12,432 bases of DNA. It comes from CAZTAO01 sp964611645. GTDB taxonomy: Bacteria; Armatimonadota; UBA5829. The notes under the pieces were generated by a model. It was not told the origin of the DNA, did no database searches, and saw only the letters and a program-made list of their open reading frames with translations. Position numbers and translations under genes: made by a program. How positions within the stretch are numbered: the stretch's first letter is position 1; each line of letters begins with the position of its first letter. Of the stretch, positions 7,152 to 12,432 are shown one piece after another. The stretch is taken from positions 1 to 12,432 of the forward strand of contig CAZTAO010000089.1 of assembly GCA_964611645.1 (NCBI GenBank), written 5' to 3'.

Positions 7152-9611
7152 GTGGTCTGCCCTTACTGCAATAACAACAACGTCGACAACGCGGCTTCAT
7201 GCTCAGTGTGCGGCATGCCATTGGGTGCACCTGCGGACTCCAGTGGCACATGCCGGTTGTCTCCGGGCGTAACCCTGCAATCAGGATCCTATACCGTTGG
7301 AAAAGTGTTGGGGCAAGGCGGATTTGGCATAACGTACCTGGGTAGCGACAGTCGATTGCGCCGACCAACAGCTATCAAGGAATTCTTCCCACAGGGCAGC
7401 GTTCGTCACAGTAATACCGTTCAGCCTTCGGGAGCGATGACCGTCACTGATTTCGGCATAGCCAAGACCAGATTTCTTGATGAGGCCCGCGTTCTGGCTT
7501 TGTTCCAGCATCCCAGCATTGTGAAAGTGTATGCTTCTTTCGAAGAGAACAACACCGCGTATATGGTCATGGAGTACCTCAGCGGCCGAACTCTGCTTGG
7601 TATAGTCGAGAAGCGAGGCAGGTTGACCGAGTCCGAAGCCGTAGCCTACATAGGACTCGTAGCCGGTGCTCTCTCCACCGTCCATCAGAGGGGCCGTTTG
7701 CACCGGGACATAAAGCCTGAGAACATTATCCTCACCGATGATAAGAGAGTTGTGCTAATCGATTTTGGCTCTGCGCGCGAGTTCGCGGCAGGCAGAACTA
7801 AACGTATGACGGCTATGCTAACTCCAGGATACGCACCACTAGAGCAGTACGGGCAGCAGGCACGCTTCGGCGTGTTTACAGATGTCTATGCTTTGGGTGC
7901 CACGCTTTATCACCTTCTGACGGGGCAAGTTCCGGTGCAGGCAACAGACCGCGCCACGGGAGTCCGGCTCGGCGCACCTAACGCTTTGGAACGAAGTATC
8001 AGCCAGGTTGTCAGCGACGCTGTGATGTGGGCGATGGAAATGAAGGTCGACAAACGACCACAGTCGGTGCAGCAATTTGTGCAGGCATTGTCCGGCATAA
8101 ACAAGGCACCCACCACTTCTACACGCTCCCGTTCCAGGAATAGCACTGCCAGCCCCCCATCGGAGCGTAGGCGTGCCAATCCCTATGAGCCTCAACTAGA
8201 GCAAGTCGTTGCCCAGATGGGCGCTGCTGTATCGTTCCAGTTCAAGCCAAATCTATGTCCAGACTGTCGGAGTCAGTTCCTGCGTGAGGTCACCGGAGCG
8301 TCGAGCGGAAAGTGCCCTGTGTGCAGGGCCGGTGCGCTGCAGCAAAGGAAATATGCTAGAGGGCGATGCCCTATATGCGGGCAAGGCAGCCTCAACGTCC
8401 TTTCTCTACGAGATTCCGAGAGTTTCTGCCCTGTCTGCAAGATCGCTGTTCTAGGAGAAGAGGTGCGTTCTCGCTTTTTTATAAAGGACAAATGGCTGGT
8501 GTGTCCACACTGCAAAGCAGAGTTCGATGTCCGGATCGGGGGCAAGGTCAAGTTCGTGCAGGCTTCCAAGGCCTCTGCCGAATTCGTCATGCAATACCAA
8601 GACCAGGCACTTGGCATTGAAGAATGGCGCAGAATGAGCACACGCCAGGCGAACTACGCAGTCTGTGGCAAGTGCAGCGCTCAGTTCGACAAGCAGCCTA
8701 ACGGCACGCTGTTCTGTCGCTATGTGCAAAACGACCCCAATAACGTGCTCAAGAGGTATAACGGGTTGTCTATCGCAGACTGGTCGAAGGTTGCGGTCGG
8801 AATGACACCAAACCAGGGCGACCTGTTCTGCCAGTGTGGGGCCGAATTCGACATTAGCGGTGGCACGATGGTCTTGCGGTCACACAAGACAGATCCTTAC
8901 AATGTATGTGCGTCGCGGCTCAACAAGCCAATGGCACCTGCGGAATGGTACCTAATTGGTACAGGCAAGAGAAGTGGCAAGCCAGGCTATATATGTCCCT
9001 CGTGTAGTGTCGAGTTCGACCGCGAGCCCTCTGGTCTCAGACTGGTCTCTGCCAGCAAGACTCTGGGCAGCCGAATCGGCGCAATCCTCCCTCTCGACGA
9101 CTGGCAGCGGCTAGCGGCCGGCGCTCCTACCAGGCAAGAAGAACAGGGGATGTCCAGTCGTTTGGATGATCTGCTGAAGAAATCAGTTACTGTTGGTGCC
9201 ATACAGCCAAATGCGCGCATCTCAGGGCTGCGTCCGAATGAGACGGGCTTGATACAGGTCAGTGCTCGCAAGTGCAGGATACGCACCCGGAACTATCGGC
9301 AGTACTGGAGCATCGAACTACAGGGTTCTCTCGTCCTGACTGATGGCCGCCTCGTTTTCCGGCTTGACGCCACACGCGAGCTGTGGCAGAAGTCGGTCAA
9401 GAAGTTCACCGGTGTCGAGATTCAACAGGTAAGCACAGTCGGGGTTGGAACCGAGCAGATACTGGCCGTGAGAGCGGAAGGAGTGCAAAACCCGGTGGGC
9501 TTTACCATAACGGATGTGGCTGTACAAGTCTCGTACGGAGCATACCAGCGAACCATCTCGCTGACTCCGCTTGATATAGCAGCAATGGTGAGAACCATCG
9601 CAGGATTGTGA
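7152..9611 (+). CDS. Ser/Thr protein kinase with N-terminal zinc ribbon and cysteine-repeat tail
   Basis: The start is GTG at 7152, with AAGGGG about 8 nt upstream and 39 nt after the vWA stop. The 819-residue protein opens with a zinc ribbon (Cys3, Cys6, Cys17, Cys20). A kinase domain follows (about 45-316) with all key motifs: GQGGFG (54-59), AIKEFFP with Lys76, HRDIKPEN (184-191), DFGSAR (204-209) and GYAPLEQY (226-233). A Ser/Arg/Thr-rich linker covers about 318-345. Then come four CxxC knuckles (Cys369/372, 388/391, 406/409, 426/429), likely two zinc ribbons. Next are four repeats of about 55 residues starting at Cys451, Cys505, Cys560 and Cys615. The last ~145 residues (IELQGSLVLTDGRLVF and onward) look like a PH-like/GRAM-like beta domain. 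It is the likely writer of the phospho-signals read and erased by its operon partners. No membrane segment is visible. Confidence 0.93.
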   Translation: MVCPYCNNNNVDNAASCSVCGMPLGAPADSSGTCRLSPGVTLQSGSYTVGKVLGQGGFGITYLGSDSRLRRPTAIKEFFPQGSVRHSNTVQPSGAMTVTDFGIAKTRFLDEARVLALFQHPSIVKVYASFEENNTAYMVMEYLSGRTLLGIVEKRGRLTESEAVAYIGLVAGALSTVHQRGRLHRDIKPENIILTDDKRVVLIDFGSAREFAAGRTKRMTAMLTPGYAPLEQYGQQARFGVFTDVYALGATLYHLLTGQVPVQATDRATGVRLGAPNALERSISQVVSDAVMWAMEMKVDKRPQSVQQFVQALSGINKAPTTSTRSRSRNSTASPPSERRRANPYEPQLEQVVAQMGAAVSFQFKPNLCPDCRSQFLREVTGASSGKCPVCRAGALQQRKYARGRCPICGQGSLNVLSLRDSESFCPVCKIAVLGEEVRSRFFIKDKWLVCPHCKAEFDVRIGGKVKFVQASKASAEFVMQYQDQALGIEEWRRMSTRQANYAVCGKCSAQFDKQPNGTLFCRYVQNDPNNVLKRYNGLSIADWSKVAVGMTPNQGDLFCQCGAEFDISGGTMVLRSHKTDPYNVCASRLNKPMAPAEWYLIGTGKRSGKPGYICPSCSVEFDREPSGLRLVSASKTLGSRIGAILPLDDWQRLAAGAPTRQEEQGMSSRLDDLLKKSVTVGAIQPNARISGLRPNETGLIQVSARKCRIRTRNYRQYWSIELQGSLVLTDGRLVFRLDATRELWQKSVKKFTGVEIQQVSTVGVGTEQILAVRAEGVQNPVGFTITDVAVQVSYGAYQRTISLTPLDIAAMVRTIAGL
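8502..9108 (+). repeat. Four tandem ~55-residue Cys/FD/W repeats inside the kinase tail
   Basis: Within the kinase gene, four protein-level repeats follow one another. Each starts with a cysteine pair followed by FD three residues after the second Cys: CPHCKAEFD (451-459), CGKCSAQFD (505-513), CQCGAEFD (560-567) and CPSCSVEFD (615-623). Each has a Gly-turn shortly after, and a closing acidic-Trp motif: IEEW (ends 492), IADW (ends 544), PAEW (ends 599) and LDDW (ends 651). The spacing of cysteine pairs is 54, 55 and 55 residues. Repeat 3 has CxC rather than CxxC. The repetition is obvious in protein but not in DNA, so the duplication is old. Confidence 0.8.
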
Positions 9612-9616
9612 GTCAG

Positions 9617-9632
9617 AGGGCGATGACGCCCT
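9617..9632. repeat. Perfect 6-bp hairpin after the kinase stop codon
   Basis: AGGGCG (9617-9622), loop ATGA, CGCCCT (9627-9632) forms a perfect stem 5 nt after the kinase stop. There is no T-run after it, so it is more likely an mRNA 3'-end stabiliser or a rho-independent-like pause than a classical terminator. Confidence 0.5.
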
Positions 9633-9645
9633 GTATCAAGGGTTA

Positions 9646-9684
9646 CTGGTGTCGAGTATTCACCCGCCTCGCGGGTACTACCAG
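9646..9684. repeat. Second hairpin with an extended outer stem
   Basis: ACCCGC (9662-9667), loop CTC, GCGGGT (9671-9676) is a perfect inner stem. An outer pair, CTGGT (9646-9650) with ACCAG (9680-9684), could extend the structure across an asymmetric internal loop. No T-tract follows. Together with the hairpin at 9617-9632 it makes the 3' end of the operon transcript strongly structured. Confidence 0.4.
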
Positions 9685-9986
9685 CGTCTGGACAGATCGG
9701 GAGGCGACGCCTAAGGAAAGAGGGCGGGCCTTCACTCACCCTGGGTAACACTCACACTTATCACCGCATTAAGTCAGATTGCCCAACTAGACCGGCTTTT
9801 GGGGGCCAGAAACCGCCCCTTCGACGTCCCTGACCCCTGGAGAATGCGTCAAAAACGCGGTATGCAAAGGGGGTGGGTTCACAGCTTTCGGGCCCCAAAT
9901 TCGGCACACAAAAAAAGTGCGGATGACCAATTGTGGCGTATCGTTTCCTCCACCAACAACTAGGAAGTAAACGCTCTCTCTGCAAG

Positions 9987-10018
9987 AGCCTCGGGAAGTT
10001 AGACTCCCGGGGCTTTTT
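9987..10018 (+). terminator. Rho-independent terminator
   Basis: AGCCTCGGGA (9987-9996), an 8-nt loop and TCCCGGGGCT (10005-10014) form a 10-bp stem with one wobble pair, followed by a T-run (10014-10018). It works only on the plus strand, since the minus strand lacks a U-tract. It lies 375 nt after the kinase stop, so it either ends read-through from the kinase operon or ends an unrecognised short transcript. It insulates the gene at 10165. Confidence 0.82.
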
Positions 10019-10164
10019 GCCGTTTTACGCGCCGATTGTGAGGCTAGGACGATCATATCCGGCGGGTTGCTGACCCCACCGACCTCTGCACGCACCTCCG
10101 GCCGTTTTCGCGCGACATGCCTTCTCTGCGCATGTCCGGGTTGCCGTAACGAAAGGAACACACA

Positions 10165-10674
10165 ATGAACGATATCAGGGAAAACGAAAACTCCGAGCCG
10201 CAAGTCGGGATCCGAGACACCGATGGGATGGACCGCTGGCACAGAAACGAGGAGGAGCGGCCGAGTCGAGGAGGGCAACCTGGCAACAATAACGCTCTCA
10301 AGCATGGAATCTTTGCTGACAGGTTTCTAACTGAGGACGAGCGCCCAATCTTCGAAGCCATCATAGCGCAGTTGCACGAGGACTTCGTGTTCAACAAAAG
10401 CTCGGACTTTATGCAGGTCGAGTTGGTGGCCGTATATTTTCTGAAACTGGGCCGCGCTCAGGTGGAGGGCAACTGGGACGCGGCGGAACGACTGGATCGG
10501 ATGATCCGCTGCCATCTCAAAGACCTCAAGACTACTAAGATCGTCCGGGAGGGTGAGGAGCCCAAAGGCGCTGAGACGACGCCAGCGGAATGGGCGACAT
10601 CGCTGCTGGAGAGACTGGCCGAAGTGGAGAGTAAGGCTCGAGCGGAGTCGGAACCGGAGAAAACGCAGGAATGA
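10165..10674 (+). CDS. Small protein with GGQPGNxNALKHG motif, phage terminase-small-subunit-like
   Basis: The ATG at 10165 is preceded by AAAGGAA (10152-10158) at good spacing. The 169-residue product is highly charged. After a disordered N-terminus it carries RGGQPGNNNALKHGIFA (about residues 35-51), a signature common in small phage-type proteins annotated as terminase small subunits or hypothetical proteins of mobile elements. A predominantly helical body follows (about 55-125), then an acidic Glu/Lys-rich end. No large terminase, portal or other phage structural gene is visible nearby, so this is either an isolated remnant or a member of a non-phage family sharing the motif. The stop codon overlaps an ATG (ATGA, 10671-10674) that opens a long frame discussed among the findings. 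Function is uncertain. Confidence 0.7.
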   Translation: MNDIRENENSEPQVGIRDTDGMDRWHRNEEERPSRGGQPGNNNALKHGIFADRFLTEDERPIFEAIIAQLHEDFVFNKSSDFMQVELVAVYFLKLGRAQVEGNWDAAERLDRMIRCHLKDLKTTKIVREGEEPKGAETTPAEWATSLLERLAEVESKARAESEPEKTQE

Positions 10675-10676
10675 GT

Positions 10677-10773
10677 TCAGATAACACCGTGGTGGCGATG
10701 GCAAGGGTGCGATGTGCAGGCGTGGATTTGACTGGGCAGAGTCAGGTGATCTCAGATAATACCTCGTTATCTG
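10677..10773. repeat. TCAGATAAyACC direct repeats and CAGATAA palindrome
   Basis: TCAGATAACACC (10677-10688) and TCAGATAATACC (10752-10763) match at 11 of 12 positions, 75 nt apart. The second copy forms a perfect 7-bp inverted repeat with TTATCTG (10767-10773) across a 7-nt spacer. They lie in the convergent gap (10675-10892) between the small phage-like gene and the Doc toxin gene. There is no T-run. The site could be a protein-binding site, a recombinase arm site or a convergent-transcript hairpin. Nothing else is recognisable in that gap. Confidence 0.45.
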
Positions 10774-10892
10774 CACTCGCGCTTCAACGCTGCTGCCGTT
10801 TGGAACAATGGGTGTGCTTGGTGACGGGTTGTGTGAATCCAGCAGGAGTACACGGGGGCACTGCGAATGCGGTTGAGCCTTGTCTGCGAATA

Positions 10893-11276
10893 TCAGTCCC
10901 CGCCGTAGAGTCTCAGAAATGCAGCAGCCGTCTCCTTGTCAGCCTGACCCGTGGCCACACGTCTCACGAGATCCTCGAAGTCTTCTTCCGGAGCGTCGAA
11001 TTGGACGCCGTTCATTTCCAGGAAGACCAGAGAGGCCACGGCTCCAGTGCGTTTGTTGCCGTCGACAAACGGGTGGTTCTGAGTAATGTGAAAGAGATAT
11101 GCGGCCGCCATCGCGTAGATGTCGTTGTGCAGATAGCAACCGTCGAAGGTAGCCGACGGCATTGCTACCGCCGACTGCAGGAGATGGAGGTCCCTTACCC
11201 CGTCAGAGCCGCCGTACCTCTGGACCTGATCGGTGTGGATTGCGAGGACATCGTCAAGACCGAGAAAGTCGACCAT
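10893..11276 (-). CDS. doc: Doc-type (death-on-curing) Fic family toxin
   Basis: The 127-residue protein has the short single-domain form of Doc toxins. The Fic active-site motif is HPFVDGNKRTG (residues 68-78) with catalytic His68, Asp72, Asn74, Lys75 and Arg76. The NKR form, rather than the NGR of AMP-transferring Fic proteins, is typical of Doc, whose P1 phage member phosphorylates elongation factor EF-Tu and stops translation. A helical segment NDIYAMAAAYLFHITQN precedes the motif, as in the family. Its ATG follows the antitoxin's TAG directly with no gap, so the two are translationally coupled. Partner and arrangement (antitoxin first) fit a type II toxin-antitoxin pair. The toxin looks intact. 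Confidence 0.92.
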   Translation of the reverse strand: MVDFLGLDDVLAIHTDQVQRYGGSDGVRDLHLLQSAVAMPSATFDGCYLHNDIYAMAAAYLFHITQNHPFVDGNKRTGAVASLVFLEMNGVQFDAPEEDFEDLVRRVATGQADKETAAAFLRLYGGD

Positions 11277-11504
11277 CTACTCTGCCAGCCTTTTGAGGGC
11301 GTGACCGTACTTGCGGTGGGTGTTCTCCAGCGCCTCTCGGAACTTAGCGGCTCGCACTTCATCTCGAACCGGAGTGACTATGAGAACGCTGCCGTCAGTA
11401 GTCACCTCGAGGGGAGTATCGTTGTCTATCTTGAGCAGGTCGAGGACGCTGCGGTCGATGACCAGCGCCATGCTGTTGCCGTGCTTGGTGAGTTTCTTGA
11501 CCAT
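11277..11504 (-). CDS. AbrB/MazE/SpoVT-type antitoxin
   Basis: I place the start at the ATG at 11504-11502, where GGAG lies about 7 nt upstream on the minus strand and the protein begins MVKKLTKHGNSMALVI, the usual N-terminus of swapped-hairpin AbrB domains. A longer frame to an ATG at 11555 would add 17 residues that overlap the promoter. The product has 75 residues: the DNA-binding beta domain (about 1-48, with GNSMALVIDRSVLDLLKI and PLEVTTDGSVLIVTPV) and a basic helical tail (about 50-75) that probably wraps the toxin. It should neutralise the Doc toxin and repress the shared promoter, as is usual for such pairs. The classical Doc partner is Phd, so this is the alternative AbrB-type pairing. 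Confidence 0.88.
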   Translation of the reverse strand: MVKKLTKHGNSMALVIDRSVLDLLKIDNDTPLEVTTDGSVLIVTPVRDEVRAAKFREALENTHRKYGHALKRLAE

Positions 11505-11535
11505 ATCGCCGCTCCAGGTGAATGCATTGCTGTAC

Positions 11536-11568
11536 ATACAGTGTATCACCGCCAACGCAGACAGTCAA
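11536..11568 (-). promoter_or_regulatory. Promoter and likely operator of the antitoxin-toxin pair
   Basis: On the minus strand, TTGACT (11568-11563) and TACACT (11545-11540) are separated by exactly 17 nt, a good sigma70-type promoter about 35 nt upstream of the antitoxin start. An ATAC-AGT-GTAT inverted repeat (11536-11546) covers the -10, a position suited to autorepression by the AbrB-type antitoxin. The promoter lies in the 72-nt gap after the recombinase, so the pair need not rely on read-through. Confidence 0.6.
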
Positions 11569-11576
11569 AGGCAGGC

Positions 11577-12432
11577 TCACATACTCTCCAGCGCATCCTC
11601 CAGCCGGTTATCGGAGAGGTGAGTGTAGATTTCGGTGGTGGATATGTCACTGTGGCCGAGCGCCCGCTTCACCAGCAACAGGTCGGACGTGCTGGCGTAG
11701 AGGTGCGTAGCGAATGTGTGGCGCAGCCCGTGCGGTGTTATGTTCTTGGCGATGCCTGCCTTCTCCAACCAGTAGCCGAGGCGTTGAGCTATCTGCCTGG
11801 CGGAAATCCTGGTCCCGCGCGACGATACGAACAGCGCCAGGCATCCGACTGTGGCGACTCGCCGACGTTCCTTGAGATGGTCGCGGAGCAATGTCCGCAG
11901 AGTCGACTTCACGAACTTGACCTGCGGTATGTTGCCCTTGCCGACAATCCGAATGTGCTTGCCGTCCAGATCGACGTCGTCTATGTCCAGATTCACCAGT
12001 TCGGCAATGCGAATACCCGTGCCCAGGAACAACTCGAAGATGACGCGGTCGCGTCGTGCCAGTGGATTAGCTCTGTCGTGGAGTTCTTTGAGCAGCCTGC
12101 GCTTCTCCGCCTCGGTCAGGAATGCAGGCGGCGTTCTCGTCAGGCGCTTCACTGTAACCAGTTTGGCAGGATTGCTCTGAGTCAGACCGCTCTGAGTAGT
12201 CCACGCGAAGAACGAGCGAACGACTGTCTTGAGCCGATACATCGTCGCGGGGGACCTGAGCCGACCATCCGTCGAGAGTGTGACTACATCATCGGTGAGT
12301 GCCGCGTCAATGAGTGCCGGAGTGACTCTGCAGATGTCCAACTCCCCCAGCGCCCGGGCAAAGCATCGCATGTCTCTGACATACGCAGAGACAGTAAGCT
12401 CCGAACGCCCTTGCGCCCGGAGCCGTACCGCG
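11577..12432 (-). CDS. Tyrosine recombinase/integrase (XerC/D-like), 5' partial
   Basis: The gene runs into the right window edge. Upstream of the Met at 12371 the frame stays open and encodes LRAQGRSELTVSAYVRDM, which looks like the first helices of the SAM-like core-binding domain, so the true start is outside the window. About 284 residues are visible. The catalytic set is complete: Arg in GTGIRIAEL (codon 12009-12011), Lys in IVGKGNIPQ, HGLRH, the second His in LGHSDISTT, and the nucleophile Tyr in EIYTH (codon 11625-11627). It cuts and rejoins DNA through a 3'-phosphotyrosine link. It could be the integrase of a mobile element carrying the toxin-antitoxin pair and the 10165 gene, or a host-type Xer protein; attachment sites are not visible. 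It reads toward the antitoxin, 72 nt away. Confidence 0.9.
   Translation of the reverse strand, partial: AVRLRAQGRSELTVSAYVRDMRCFARALGELDICRVTPALIDAALTDDVVTLSTDGRLRSPATMYRLKTVVRSFFAWTTQSGLTQSNPAKLVTVKRLTRTPPAFLTEAEKRRLLKELHDRANPLARRDRVIFELFLGTGIRIAELVNLDIDDVDLDGKHIRIVGKGNIPQVKFVKSTLRTLLRDHLKERRRVATVGCLALFVSSRGTRISARQIAQRLGYWLEKAGIAKNITPHGLRHTFATHLYASTSDLLLVKRALGHSDISTTEIYTHLSDNRLEDALESM

Larger units (their letters stand above)
9612..10164. other. Gene-poor region with hairpins and one terminator
   Basis: This 553-nt stretch lies between the kinase operon and the 10165 gene. I see two strong hairpins just after the kinase stop, a G/C-rich segment around 9790-9900 with no recognisable content, and a rho-independent terminator at 9987-10018. 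Frames on both strands here are short or lack a ribosome site and resemble no protein I know. No tRNA or clear att repeat is visible, although it lies between a chromosomal-looking operon and mobile-type genes. Confidence 0.6.

Noticed and set aside
7441..7470. A second DFG-like triplet (TDFGIAK) in the kinase N-lobe as a duplicated activation segment
   Set aside because: It lies before the alphaC-type helix and far upstream of HRD. The real DFGSAR is at residues 204-209, so this is coincidental similarity.
9617..9632. Perfect hairpin as the operon terminator
   Set aside because: No T-run follows; the convincing terminator is at 9987-10018.
9947..9955. CCTCCACCA resembling a tRNA 3' end and possible att site
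   Set aside because: No T-loop (GTTCGAnTC-like), anticodon arm or matching acceptor stem precedes it.
9844..9963. 39-codon plus-strand frame (basic peptide ending IVSSTNN)
   Set aside because: The only Shine-Dalgarno-like bases sit 1 nt before the ATG, it resembles no known peptide, and the composition is not convincing.
9787..10305. Minus-strand frame of about 170 codons across the gene-free region
   Set aside because: It crosses the terminator and the start of the 10165 gene, has low-complexity content and no recognisable domain.

Overview
The window is bacterial, moderately GC-rich DNA. It carries a multi-gene Ser/Thr phospho-signalling locus, flanked on the left by the end of a large unidentified protein and on the right by mobile or accessory genes: a phage-like small protein, a toxin-antitoxin pair and a tyrosine recombinase. 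No rRNA, tRNA or CRISPR array is visible. I cannot assign a phylum. Zinc-ribbon Ser/Thr kinases, FHA proteins and AbrB/Doc pairs occur in Chloroflexota, Armatimonadota, Firmicutes and others, so lineage is only a guess.

Layout, left to right. (1) 3-1769 (+) is an open frame running in from the left edge and is probably the C-terminal part of a much larger protein. (2) 1949-2476 (+) is a flavin-reductase-fold protein. (3) 2629-3279 (-) is a DUF4236 protein transcribed divergently from the operon that follows. (4) 3466-9611 (+) is a tight four-gene operon: zinc ribbon-FHA protein, pseudokinase-PP2C fusion, vWA protein, and zinc ribbon-Ser/Thr kinase with a long repeat-bearing tail. Genes 1 and 2 overlap by ATGA, genes 2 and 3 are 3 nt apart, and genes 3 and 4 are 39 nt apart. 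(5) 9612-10164 is gene-poor and rich in hairpins, with one convincing intrinsic terminator. (6) 10165-10674 (+) is a small protein with the GGQPGNxNALKHG signature seen in phage terminase-small-subunit-like proteins. (7) 10893-11504 (-) is an AbrB/MazE-type antitoxin with a Doc-type Fic toxin, preceded by a good sigma70-like promoter with a palindrome over its -10. (8) 11577 to the right edge (-) is a tyrosine recombinase that runs out of the window.

How the genes may work together (inference). The kinase of 7152-9611 has every catalytic motif and is the likely writer. The PP2C half of 4005-5708 keeps its metal-binding aspartates and is the likely eraser. The FHA protein is the likely phosphothreonine reader, and the vWA protein with an intact MIDAS is a likely scaffold or substrate. 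This is a kinase/PP2C/vWA triad of the general kind described for TerY-associated and YegI/YegK/YegL-like loci. Here it is extended by an FHA reader, a catalytically dead kinase domain fused to the phosphatase, a kinase tail with four ~55-residue cysteine repeats, and a divergent DUF4236 gene. Neighbouring mobile and toxin-antitoxin genes suggest an accessory island, but no defence function is demonstrated by the sequence.
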